Shown piece after piece: positions 52,470 through 60,471 of a stretch of DNA of 64,000 nt. Position numbers and translations under genes: made by a program. Numbering within the stretch: position 1 is the first letter of the stretch; the number at the start of each line of letters is the position of its first letter. The DNA is from Faecalibacterium prausnitzii (GTDB lineage: Bacteria; Bacillota; Clostridia; Oscillospirales; Ruminococcaceae): contig NZ_CP065377.1 of assembly GCF_019967995.1 (NCBI RefSeq), positions 2,728,001 through 2,792,000 of the forward strand. The letters are read 5' to 3'. The notes under the pieces were generated by a model, which saw nothing but the letters and a program-made list of their open reading frames with translations, did no database searches and was not told the DNA's origin.

Positions 52470-53078
52470 TTACAAGATCACAGAATGGCCGGTAAAGCCA
52501 TAGATGGCCAGTGCCAGCACCCCGATGTAGATCAGCGTGACGGGCAGGCCGCGGAATGCCTCCGGGATGGCCCGGCTGCGCAGACGGTTCTGTGCTTCCG
52601 TCACCAGCATGACGGCCAGCAGATAGCCCAGGCCGCTGCCCAGGCCGAAGCCGAGGGATTGTTCCAGCGTGAAACTCTGGGTGCGCTCGACCAGCACTGT
52701 GCCCAGCACACCGCTGTTGACGGCGGCCACAGGCAGGATGCGGATGAGCTGGCCGCTGCGGGGGCCTTTTGCCAGCTTGAGGACCAGCAGCTCAAACAGG
52801 CAGACCGCCGCGATGCAGGTCAGATACATCACCGGGCGCAGCTGGGCGCGGTTGGGCAGCGGGGCAATGAAGCTGCCCGCAAAATAGACCAGCGGAGCCA
52901 CCAGCACCTGCGTGATGCAGAGCATCAGGGCAAACCACCAGCTGCTCGTCCGCTCGTCGCCGACGAGCTGGACCAGCCGGGACACGCCCAGACTGCGGGT
53001 GAAGACGGCGTTCTGGGCAAAGATGGCCAGAACGGCATAGTTGAAGAAGACGCCTACCAGGTGCAGCACGTCGCTCAT
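52470..53078 (-). CDS. rnfA: RnfA-like membrane protein lacking cluster cysteines
   Basis: A 202-residue protein with six helices, homologous to RnfA/RsxA/NqrE. NYAVLAIF...FTRSLGVS aligns with the helix that in E. coli RsxA (recalled from memory) reads NNFVLVKFLGLCPFMGVS: the Cys is Ala24 here. The second site, LPLITTNCAVLG in RsxA, reads LPVAAVNSGVLG: the Cys is Ser122. Both ligands of the intramembrane [2Fe-2S] cluster are therefore missing. Its ATG overlaps the rnfE stop (ATGA). Function may differ from electron transfer. Confidence 0.8.
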   Translation of the reverse strand: MSDVLHLVGVFFNYAVLAIFAQNAVFTRSLGVSRLVQLVGDERTSSWWFALMLCITQVLVAPLVYFAGSFIAPLPNRAQLRPVMYLTCIAAVCLFELLVLKLAKGPRSGQLIRILPVAAVNSGVLGTVLVERTQSFTLEQSLGFGLGSGLGYLLAVMLVTEAQNRLRSRAIPEAFRGLPVTLIYIGVLALAIYGFTGHSVIL

Positions 53079-53800
53079 TGTTCTGCCTCCTTCCGGTTCT
53101 CCTGCGGATGCACGGCCAGATAGCCGCGCGCCTCATTTTTCAGGTATTTCTGCCGCTTGCGGGCCAGTGCGCGCCAGATGGCGCACACCACGCCCAGCAC
53201 GATGAAACCGCCCGCCGGCATCCCGGCCATGGGCAGGACAGAGCGGCCGAGCGGGATGCCGAACACGCTGCCGAGGGCCAGCCACTCGCGCACACAGCCC
53301 AACAGCAGCAGGATCAGCGCATAGCCCAGCGTGATGCGCAGACCTTTGGAAACAGCCTTGTGCATCGTTTCCTGCACACGGCCGAAGCGGTAGGTCAGCA
53401 GCGGCTCCACCACCAGCAGAGGCAGGTAGATGCCCAGCGTCAGCAGGTCGGTGCCGAAGAGGGCGTTCAGGATGGGATACACCGCCAGATACACCACGGC
53501 GGCGCTGCCGCTGTAGACAAAGGCGCGGGGCAGCAGCTTCTTTTCCAGCTCTTCGGGGACCGGGCGCTCGTCCCGCAGGGGGCACAGACGGCTGAGCAGG
53601 CAGGCCAGCATCCGCGAGGGCGTCAGCAGCAGGGCCACGGCCACCGCCAGCATCACGGCGTTTCTGCCGCTGGTGGCCAGCACCACCAGCGGAGCCAGGC
53701 CCATGCCCTGCATGACGACCGGGTTATTTTTGAAGACGCGGTCATGGTGTGCGAACTTTTCGGGGTCGCGGGTGATCATTTCTGCAACGTGACGTTTCAT
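53075..53800 (-). CDS. rnfE: RnfE-like membrane protein lacking cluster cysteines
   Basis: A 241-residue relative of RnfE/RsxE/NqrD. VFKNNPVVMQGMGLAPLV aligns with WKNNSALVQLLGLCPLL of E. coli RsxE (recalled from memory): Cys becomes Ala36. The second site, IPLIVTNCIVVGR, becomes LPLLVVEPLLTYR: Asn-Cys becomes Glu132-Pro133. The fold and REWLALGSVFG are kept. The start overlaps the rnfD stop (ATGA). Confidence 0.8.
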   Translation of the reverse strand: MKRHVAEMITRDPEKFAHHDRVFKNNPVVMQGMGLAPLVVLATSGRNAVMLAVAVALLLTPSRMLACLLSRLCPLRDERPVPEELEKKLLPRAFVYSGSAAVVYLAVYPILNALFGTDLLTLGIYLPLLVVEPLLTYRFGRVQETMHKAVSKGLRITLGYALILLLLGCVREWLALGSVFGIPLGRSVLPMAGMPAGGFIVLGVVCAIWRALARKRQKYLKNEARGYLAVHPQENRKEAEQ

Positions 53801-54801
53801 TCCGCATCCTCCTTCCAGCCCAGCAGACGGTACAGGCGGGTCTCGGTGCGGTCCAGCCAGCCGGAAATGCTGTTGACCGTGAGCAGTGCAAAGCAGACCC
53901 CGGTATCATAGACGCCAAAGTAGCGGAAGCCCATGGTCGCGGCACCCACCAGCACACCGTACAAAATGCGCCCGATGCGGTGATGGGCACAGGTATAGGG
54001 CTCGTTCAGCAGGAAGACCGCGCTGAACAGCATCGCGCCGGTCAGCAGCTCATCCCGCACACACTGCAAACGGGGGAGCAGGCTGGCCGCAAAGGAAGTG
54101 TCCAACAGGCCCACCTGCCGGGGGAACAGAAACGCGATGAGGGCGCTCGTCACCAGAAAGCTGACGGCGGCACTCAGGCGGGTATCCTTCTGATACCACA
54201 GGAACAGCCCGCAGGCCAGAATGACCAGCGCCGCACCGGTGCCCATAGGGGCGGCATACTCGCCCAGCACCAGCGAGATCGGGCTGAGGTTCAGGATGCC
54301 GCCGCTGCGCAGGGTCCGGGAGATGGTATCCGACACCGGCACAGCCGACGCATCCCACAGGGGGATGGCGGTATACGGCTGGGGGTACTGGAACACCTGT
54401 TCCGGCCAGGACACCGCCGCGATGACGTAGCCCACCGCCGCCGGGTGGAACGGGTAGCTGCCGTAACCGCCGAAGACCTCCTTGCCGATAAAGACACCGG
54501 CCAGGACCGCCGCAATGAGGACGTACCAATCCACCGTGGCGGGCATGAGCAGCGCGATGAGGAGCGCGAAGCTCTCGCTGGAAAAATCGTTGGACTGGTA
54601 AACGCGCCGGCGCAGCAGTGAGACCAGACGGTCGCACAGATTGCCGGTGATCACCGCCGCGCCGCAGAGCAGCAACGGCCGCAGCCCGTAGAAATAGCAG
54701 GACATGCACAGCAGCGGGACGGCCATCCAGCAGACATGCCGGTAGTAGCGGCCCGTCCGGGTCAGTTCCCGCTGCTGCGCCCGGATCAAAGTTTCATCCA
54801 T
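53797..54801 (-). CDS. rnfD: RnfD-like membrane protein
   Basis: A 334-residue protein with about 10 helices, homologous to RnfD/RsxD/NqrB. The GYGSYPFHPAAVGYVI and LLTGAMLFSAVFLLNEPYT segments align with E. coli RsxD (YGGLGQNPFNPAMIGYVV, LLSGATMLGAFF; recalled from memory). The covalent-FMN region, DGISQATPL in RsxD, reads DTISRTLRS, so the Ala-Thr of the attachment motif is not kept. It begins 13 bases after rpe and is translationally coupled with rnfE. rnfB, rnfC and rnfG are absent nearby. Confidence 0.8.
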   Translation of the reverse strand: MDETLIRAQQRELTRTGRYYRHVCWMAVPLLCMSCYFYGLRPLLLCGAAVITGNLCDRLVSLLRRRVYQSNDFSSESFALLIALLMPATVDWYVLIAAVLAGVFIGKEVFGGYGSYPFHPAAVGYVIAAVSWPEQVFQYPQPYTAIPLWDASAVPVSDTISRTLRSGGILNLSPISLVLGEYAAPMGTGAALVILACGLFLWYQKDTRLSAAVSFLVTSALIAFLFPRQVGLLDTSFAASLLPRLQCVRDELLTGAMLFSAVFLLNEPYTCAHHRIGRILYGVLVGAATMGFRYFGVYDTGVCFALLTVNSISGWLDRTETRLYRLLGWKEDAE

Positions 54802-54814
54802 GGCTCAGCACCTC

Positions 54815-55465
54815 TCACAGCGCAGCCAGACGACGCACAGCCGCTGCCGGGTCTGCCGCACCAAAGACGGCGCTGCCCGCCACCAGAATGTCCGCACCGG
54901 CCTCCACGCAGAGCGGAGCCGTGGCGTCGTCCACGCCGCCGTCCACTTCCAGAAGGAAATGGGCGCTCCGTCTGGCCCGCTCTTCGCGCAGCCAGCGCAG
55001 CTTTTCCAGCGCCGAGGGCATGAACTTCTGCCCGCCGAAACCCGGCTCCACGCTCATGACCAGAACGAGATCCAGCTGGTCCAGATACGGAGCCAGCGCC
55101 TCCGGGGCCGTGCCCGGCTTGATGGTCAGGCCGACCTTGCACCCCTGCGCCTTGATGGCGTCGATGGTCTGCTGGATATCGTCCTCACATTCCAGATGGA
55201 AATTCTGCAGCGTGGCCCCCGCCTTTGCAAACGGCTCGGCATAAGCCAGCGGGTGGCTGATCATCAGGTGCACATCGTAGAACGCCGCGGGCATCCCCTT
55301 GTGCAGGCTCTTCAGCACCGGCACACCAAAGCTGATGTTGGGCACGAAATGGCCGTCCATCACATCGTAGTGCAGCATCTGCGCCCCGGCGTCCAGCACC
55401 ATCCGGCAGTCTGCGCCCAGCTTCGTGAAATCGGCTGAAAGGATCGAAGGACTTACAATCGTCAT
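54815..55465 (-). CDS. rpe: ribulose-phosphate 3-epimerase
   Basis: A 216-residue TIM barrel of the pentose phosphate pathway, interconverting ribulose 5-phosphate and xylulose 5-phosphate. Metal-site residues lie in the usual places: PSILSADF, DVMDGHFVPN, VHLMI, MSVEPGFGGQ and VDGGV. The ribosome-binding site is GGAG. It is the first gene of a run with rnfD-rnfE-rnfA. Confidence 0.95.
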   Translation of the reverse strand: MTIVSPSILSADFTKLGADCRMVLDAGAQMLHYDVMDGHFVPNISFGVPVLKSLHKGMPAAFYDVHLMISHPLAYAEPFAKAGATLQNFHLECEDDIQQTIDAIKAQGCKVGLTIKPGTAPEALAPYLDQLDLVLVMSVEPGFGGQKFMPSALEKLRWLREERARRSAHFLLEVDGGVDDATAPLCVEAGADILVAGSAVFGAADPAAAVRRLAAL

Positions 55466-55655
55466 GTTCGTTTGTACTCTCCGTTATTTTTTCAAAAAGT
55501 TTTGCCATGCGTCCTGTTTTTGTGCTCCGCACAGGGACAGAATTCAGGGTAGACATAGCTATTCTTAGTTTACATGAAAACGCAGAAAAAATCAAATCCG
55601 CAGCCGTGTTTTTCACGGAAAAGTCGCAAAAATCCCTTTTGCGGCCCCCATCATG

Positions 55656-55699
55656 CAAAAAACAGCCAAGCCGTTCCACGCTACGGAACAGCCTGGCTG
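55656..55699 (-). terminator. intrinsic terminator of the second two-component operon
   Basis: Outer CAGCCA/TGGCTG (55663-55668 with 55694-55699) and inner GTTCC/GGAAC (55673-55677 with 55685-55689), then T6 on the minus strand. Confidence 0.85.
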
Positions 55700-55707
55700 T
55701 GCAGGAT

Positions 55708-57222
55708 TCAGTTGACCGGCTTCATGCTGGCGGGGTCTTCCACCGGCACCGGACGGCCCGCTTCGTCGGGCAGACGCTTGATCTCGCCGGGGTTGGGCGG
55801 GCAGGTGGGCAGGGTGAACACGAACCGGCACCACTCGCCCTGCTGGCTCTCGACCCGGATCTGGCCGCCGGACAGGTTGACCAGCACCTTGCAGATGTTC
55901 AGGCCCAGGCCTGCGCCGCGGGCGTGGAGGCCGCGGGAGCGGTCTTCCTTATAGAAGCGCTGGAACACATATGGCAGCGCCTCTGGGCTGATGCCCTGGC
56001 CGGAATTCCAGATGGAGACCTCCACCTCCGGGCCCAGCTTCTCGACGTGGAACCGGATGGTCCCGCCCGCCGGGGTGAACTTGATGGCGTTGTCCAGAAG
56101 GTTGTACGCCACCTGATGAATGAGGTCGGGGTCGGCATAGACCAGAACTTTTTCGTCCATGGTCAGGCCCTCCAGCTCGATCATGCCGTCGTTGATCCGC
56201 TGTTCTGCCGAGAGCGCCACGCCGGTCAGGGTCTCCCAGATGTTGAACATCCGGGCGTTCACCTGATACTCGCCGCTTTCCAGCTTGGACAGGTCCAGCA
56301 TGTTCTGGATGAGCCGGGCCAGACGGCCGGTCTCCTCACTGACCAGCTGCAAATAATGGTTCTGCATGTCGGGCGGGATGGTGCCGTCCAGAATGCCGTC
56401 GATGAAGCCCTTGATGGTGGTCATCGGGGTGCGCAGCTCGTGGGCGATGTTGCCCATGAACTGGCCGCGTGAATTGTCGTTGGACTGGATGTTTTCGGCC
56501 ATCTGGTTGAAGGTGTGGGCCAGGTCCACGACCTCGCCTTCGCCCTCGACCCCCTCAACGCGGACCGAGAGATCCCCGCCGCCGAACCGCTGCGCAGCCT
56601 CGGTGATCTTTTGCAGCGGGTCGGTGAGCCGCCGCATCAGGACGCTTGTCAGCACACTGGCGCAGAGCAGCATGATGCAGGCCGAGAAGAAGAAGTTCGA
56701 CCAGAACTCCTCCTTGAAATCGGTCAGCCGTGCACCGGACGAGCACAGGAAGAGATAGCCGCTGCAAGCGCCGTTGTCGTCCATCATTTTCCGCACGGAA
56801 ACGTAGCTTTTTTCGGTCAGGACGCCATCCAGCGTGCTCAGGACATGGTAGGGCTTCTCATCCCCCACCCTGGCCATCAGGGCTTGCGGCACGGCATCCT
56901 CCGCCAGCTGCGCCGGGTTGGAGGTGATGAGGACATGGCCGTCCTCATCGGTCAGGAACAGATAGGCTTCGGCGCTCTCGCCGATGATCTCCAGCTTGGT
57001 GCTCAGCGCGTCCAGTTCCTCGCCCTTGGGCAGGGCCGCCTGCTGGACCACGTAGTCTGCCGCCCGCCGGGTGACCTCGGCCACGCTGTCCAGCGCTTCG
57101 TACCGCTCCTGCGCAAAGTAGCGGTTGAACAGGACCCACTCCGAGCAGCCCATCACCGCCGTGCCCAGCACCAGAAGGGTCGCCACCACCGAAAAGAAGG
57201 TGACGGAAATACTTTTGCGCAT
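55708..57222 (-). CDS. two-component sensor histidine kinase
   Basis: A 504-residue kinase. Helices at about 8-30 and 175-195 enclose an extracellular sensor. A HAMP follows (RRLTDPLQKITEAAQRFGGG), then the H box NIAHELRTPMTT. N box NLLDNAIKFTPAGG, NSGQGISPE and GAGLGLNICKV are all present. Its ATG shares a base with the stop of the response regulator (TAATG), so translation is coupled. The signal is unknown; it may be of the PhoR/WalK class. Confidence 0.95.
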   Translation of the reverse strand: MRKSISVTFFSVVATLLVLGTAVMGCSEWVLFNRYFAQERYEALDSVAEVTRRAADYVVQQAALPKGEELDALSTKLEIIGESAEAYLFLTDEDGHVLITSNPAQLAEDAVPQALMARVGDEKPYHVLSTLDGVLTEKSYVSVRKMMDDNGACSGYLFLCSSGARLTDFKEEFWSNFFFSACIMLLCASVLTSVLMRRLTDPLQKITEAAQRFGGGDLSVRVEGVEGEGEVVDLAHTFNQMAENIQSNDNSRGQFMGNIAHELRTPMTTIKGFIDGILDGTIPPDMQNHYLQLVSEETGRLARLIQNMLDLSKLESGEYQVNARMFNIWETLTGVALSAEQRINDGMIELEGLTMDEKVLVYADPDLIHQVAYNLLDNAIKFTPAGGTIRFHVEKLGPEVEVSIWNSGQGISPEALPYVFQRFYKEDRSRGLHARGAGLGLNICKVLVNLSGGQIRVESQQGEWCRFVFTLPTCPPNPGEIKRLPDEAGRPVPVEDPASMKPVN

Positions 57223-57920
57223 TACTGACGCACCTCGAACTTATAGCCCACGCCCCAGACGGTCTTGAGCTCCCACTTGTCGGAGGCACCGGCCAGCTTC
57301 TCGCGCAGGCGCTTGACATGGACGTCGATGGTGCGGCTGTCGCCGTAGTATTCGAAGCCCCACACCTCGTCCAGCAGCTGGTCGCGGGTATAGACGCGGT
57401 TCGGGTGGGAGGCCAGACAGTTGAGCAGCTCCAGCTCCTTGGGGGGAGCCTCCACCACCTTGCCCTTGACCCGCAGCTCGTAGCTGTTCATATCCAGGCG
57501 GAGGTTGTCGAACTCGATGACGCCCTCGGTGCTCTCGGCAGCCGCCGTGCTGGTCTGGCAGCGGCGCAGCACCGCCTTGATGCGGGCCACGACCTCTTTT
57601 GCGTCAAAGGGCTTGACCATGTAGTCGTCCGCGCCCAGTTCCAGGCCCAGCACCTTGTCAAAGGTCTCGCCCTTGGCCGTGAGCATCATCACCGGCGTAT
57701 TGCCCAGCTTGCGGATGCGGCGGCAGACTTCCAGACCGTCCATCCTGGGCATCATCACATCCAGCAGGACCATGTCCGGCTTGACCTGATTGAACTTTTC
57801 CAGACCTTCCTCGCCGTCGTTGGCGATGGTGACCTGATAGCCCTCCTTGGTCAGATAGAGCCGCAGCAGCTCGCAGATATTGACGTCGTCATCCACGACA
57901 AGGATCTTTTCGTTTGCCAT
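57222..57920 (-). CDS. OmpR/PhoB-family response regulator
   Basis: A 232-residue regulator. Receiver at 1-120: VVDDD, phospho-acceptor Asp54 in LDVMMP, LTAKGE, MVKPFD. Winged helix at about 135-230 (PPKELELLNCLASHPN, VWGFEYYGDSRTIDVHVKRLR). The start is set at the ATG behind AGGAGG; an ATG seven codons earlier has no site. A terminator-like hairpin lies in the leader. Confidence 0.96.
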   Translation of the reverse strand: MANEKILVVDDDVNICELLRLYLTKEGYQVTIANDGEEGLEKFNQVKPDMVLLDVMMPRMDGLEVCRRIRKLGNTPVMMLTAKGETFDKVLGLELGADDYMVKPFDAKEVVARIKAVLRRCQTSTAAAESTEGVIEFDNLRLDMNSYELRVKGKVVEAPPKELELLNCLASHPNRVYTRDQLLDEVWGFEYYGDSRTIDVHVKRLREKLAGASDKWELKTVWGVGYKFEVRQ

Positions 57921-57951
57921 GAGTGTTCCTCCTGTATCCATGTAGCGTTCT

Positions 57952-57977
57952 TAAAAATCGTCCCACAGCCTGGGACG
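57952..57977 (-). promoter_or_regulatory. terminator-like hairpin in the response regulator leader
   Basis: Stem CGTCCCA/TGGGACG (57959-57965 with 57971-57977) followed on the minus strand by ATTTTTAA, about 32 bases before the start. A perfect TATAAT lies upstream on the same strand (about 58012-58007), so the hairpin is inside the transcript. Confidence 0.5.
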
Positions 57978-58095
57978 GGTGTTTTCAAAGAGTCCCTATC
58001 TTCTATTATACGGAACAGTTATGACAAAATAAAGAAGGTTTTGTATGATTTTTGGGATTTGGGTGGAGGTTTCCGCAAACTGGTTGTGTTCTCCG

Positions 58096-58124
58096 TTGCT
58101 CTGGCCCATGGATTGTGGTATAAT
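58096..58124 (+). promoter_or_regulatory. sigma-A promoter of the ruvC gene
   Basis: TTGCTC (58096-58101), 17-base spacer, perfect TATAAT (58119-58124), 32 bases before the start. Confidence 0.75.
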
Positions 58125-58155
58125 GGATTGATTATAATAGGAAAGGTATCGCAGA

Positions 58156-58668
58156 ATGAGAGTTTTGGGCATCGACCCTGGGTATGCCATCGTGGGATGG
58201 GGCGTTGTGGACTATGCAGGCAACCGGTTTGCGCCGGTGGATTTCGGCGCGGTGTGCACCGATGCCGGGGTGCCGTTCGAGCGGCGGCTGGATGAGGTGT
58301 ATGTCGGCATCCGGGAGGTCATCGAGCGGACACAGCCGGAGGTGCTGGCGATCGAAAAGCTGTTCTACCAGCACAACCAGACTACCGTCATCGGCGTGGC
58401 CGAGGCGCGCGGCGTCATCCTGCTGGCGGCGGCGCAGGCGGGCCTGCCCATCTACGAGTACACCCCCATGCAGGTGAAACAGGCCGTCACCGGCTACGGC
58501 AAGGCCGTGAAGAAACAGGTGCAGGAGATGACCCGCATCCTGCTGCATCTGCCTGCGATCCCCAAACCGGACGACACCGCTGATGCTCTGGCGATGGCCA
58601 TCACGTTCTGCCACACCAACGGCAACCAGCTCAACCGGTTCCGCCGCCAGGGCGTGGGGCCGATCTGA
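58156..58668 (+). CDS. ruvC: Holliday-junction endonuclease RuvC
   Basis: A 170-residue RNase H-fold nuclease that cuts Holliday junctions together with RuvAB. Acidic catalytic residues are in GIDPGYAIVGWG (Asp7), VLAIEKLFYQ (Glu66 region) and KPDDTADALAMAI (Asp pair near 140). Ribosome-binding site: AGGAAAGG. It is followed by a dispersed repeat and then ruvA and ruvB. Confidence 0.97.
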   Translation: MRVLGIDPGYAIVGWGVVDYAGNRFAPVDFGAVCTDAGVPFERRLDEVYVGIREVIERTQPEVLAIEKLFYQHNQTTVIGVAEARGVILLAAAQAGLPIYEYTPMQVKQAVTGYGKAVKKQVQEMTRILLHLPAIPKPDDTADALAMAITFCHTNGNQLNRFRRQGVGPI

Positions 58669-58720
58669 AGCGGAAGCTTTTAGAATGAGGGCAGCGCACT
58701 GCATTTGCCGGGCCTGCCCG

Positions 58721-58780
58721 ACCTGCCAAAGGCTCCCCTGACAGGGGAGCTGGCAGCGCGAATGCGCTGACTGAGAGGTT
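58721..58780. repeat. dispersed hairpin repeat forming the ruvA leader
   Basis: Outer CTGCCA/TGGCAG (58723-58728 with 58751-58756) and inner GCTCCCCT/AGGGGAGC (58732-58739 with 58743-58750). A second hairpin CAGCGC/GCGCTG (58754-58759 with 58764-58769) follows. Its end CTGAGAGGTTTT directly precedes the ruvA ATG and gives the GAGAGG ribosome-binding site. Confidence 0.8.
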
Positions 58781-58782
58781 TT

Positions 58783-59394
58783 ATGATTTACTGTCTGACT
58801 GGAAAGATCATCAAAAAGACGCTGAACGCCGTGGTGCTCAGCTGCGGCGGCGTGGGCTACTTTGCCCAGTGCCCGGCCAGCGTGGCCGGTGCGCTGCCCG
58901 GTGTGGGGAAGGACGCCACCATCTACACCGTGATGAGCGTGACCGAGAACGACGTCAGCCTGTACGGCTTTGCCACCGAGGAGCAACAGGCCTGCTTCGA
59001 GATGCTGACGGCGGTGTCAGGCGTCGGCCCCAAGGTCGGCCTTGCCATCCTGAGCGTCATGGAGCCGGACCGGGTGGCGCTGGCCATCTCGGCGGGCGAC
59101 CACAAGGCCTTCAAGGCCGCGTCCGGCGTCGGCCCCAAGCTGGCCCAGCGCATCGTGCTGGAACTGAAGGACAAGGTGGCCAAGGGCTTCGTGGAGGGCA
59201 TCAATCTGGAAGACGTGGCCGGTGCTGCGGCCGACACGCCCGCCGCTCAGGGGGCCGGGCAGGCCATTGCGGCGCTGGTGTCGCTGGGCTACAGCCAGAG
59301 CGAAGCCGCCCTGGCCGTCTCCAAGATCGACGGCACCTTGCCCGTGGAAGAGATCATCAAGCTGGCCCTGCGGGGCATGGCAGGCAGGAGGTAA
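58783..59394 (+). CDS. ruvA: Holliday-junction binding protein RuvA
   Basis: A 203-residue protein. Domain I is the OB fold at 1-62 (MIYCLTGKIIKKTLNAVVL). Two helix-hairpin-helix motifs are MLTAVSGVGPKVGLAILS and KAASGVGPKLAQRIVLEL. Domain III at the C-terminus contacts RuvB (ALVSLGYSQSEAALAVSKI). It tetramerises on junctions and loads RuvB. The ATG lies right after the repeat, which replaces a normal leader. Confidence 0.97.
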   Translation: MIYCLTGKIIKKTLNAVVLSCGGVGYFAQCPASVAGALPGVGKDATIYTVMSVTENDVSLYGFATEEQQACFEMLTAVSGVGPKVGLAILSVMEPDRVALAISAGDHKAFKAASGVGPKLAQRIVLELKDKVAKGFVEGINLEDVAGAAADTPAAQGAGQAIAALVSLGYSQSEAALAVSKIDGTLPVEEIIKLALRGMAGRR

Positions 59395-59397
59395 TCC

Positions 59398-60453
59398 ATG
59401 CAGGACGAAACCGCGCTCTATGGCGCAAAAATGATGCAGCCGGGCCTGACCACGGCGGACAACGAGGAAAACAGCCTCCGTCCCCAGCATCTGGAAGACT
59501 ACATCGGTCAGGACAAGGTCAAGCAGAACCTGAAGATCTATCTGGAAGCGGCCAAGCGCCGCGGCGAGCCGATGGATCACATCCTGCTCTACGGCCCGCC
59601 GGGCCTGGGCAAAACGACGCTGGCGGGCATCATCGCCAACGAGATGGGGGTCCAGATCCGCATCACGAGCGGCCCCGCCATCGAGAAGCCCGGCGATCTG
59701 GCCGCCCTGCTGACCAACCTGCAGGAGGGCGACGTGCTCTTCATCGACGAGATCCACCGCCTGTCCCGGCAGGTGGAAGAGGTGCTCTATCCGGCGCTGG
59801 AAGATTATGCGCTGGACATCATGATCGGCAAGGGCCCCAGCGCCCAGAGCATCCGCATCAACCTGCCCCGCTTCACGCTGGTGGGTGCCACCACCCGTGC
59901 GGGCCAGATCACCGGCCCCCTGCGGGACCGCTTCGGTGTGCTGCTCAAGCTGGAGCTGTACAGCCCCGATGAGCTGAGCCGCATCATCCAGCGCTCGGCG
60001 GGCATCCTGGATCAGCCCATCACCCCGGAGGGTGCCTACGAGCTGGCCAAGTGCAGCCGGGGCACGCCCCGTGTGGCGAACCGCTTCCTCAAGCGCGTCC
60101 GCGACTTCGCCACCGTGCTGGGCGACGGCATCATCGACCGGGATGTTTCCCTGATGAGCCTCAAACGGATGGACGTGGATGCGCTGGGTCTGGATGAGCT
60201 GGACCGCAGCCTGCTCCGCGCCATCATTGAGATGTACAACGGCGGCCCGGTGGGTCTGGAAACGCTGGCGGCAGCGCTCGGCGAAGAGGCCGTCACGCTG
60301 GAAGACCTCTGTGAGCCCTATCTGATGCAGATGGGGTTCCTGACCCGCACACCGCGCGGCCGCTGTGCCACCCGGCTCGCCTACGAACACCTTGGCCTGA
60401 AGGCCCCGGAGAGCGCCTCCCCGGAGGACAACGGCCAGCAGAGCCTGTTTTAA
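59398..60453 (+). CDS. ruvB: branch-migration helicase RuvB
   Basis: A 351-residue AAA+ ATPase. Walker A is [13 protein letters not shown], Walker [10 protein letters not shown], sensor 1 ATTRAG, and the winged-helix DNA-binding end has [35 protein letters not shown] is the typical start of the AAA domain. It drives junction movement with RuvA. It begins 3 bases after the ruvA stop. Confidence 0.98.
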   Translation: MQDETALYGAKMMQPGLTTADNEENSLRPQHLEDYIGQDKVKQNLKIYLEAAKRRGEPMDHILLYGPPGLGKTTLAGIIANEMGVQIRITSGPAIEKPGDLAALLTNLQEGDVLFIDEIHRLSRQVEEVLYPALEDYALDIMIGKGPSAQSIRINLPRFTLVGATTRAGQITGPLRDRFGVLLKLELYSPDELSRIIQRSAGILDQPITPEGAYELAKCSRGTPRVANRFLKRVRDFATVLGDGIIDRDVSLMSLKRMDVDALGLDELDRSLLRAIIEMYNGGPVGLETLAAALGEEAVTLEDLCEPYLMQMGFLTRTPRGRCATRLAYEHLGLKAPESASPEDNGQQSLF

Positions 60454-60471
60454 GAGGAAAGGAGGACGCTT

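Noticed and set aside
54815..55465. Rpe as a split or fused gene with rnfD
   Set aside because: Both frames are complete and separated by a stop and a 13-base gap.
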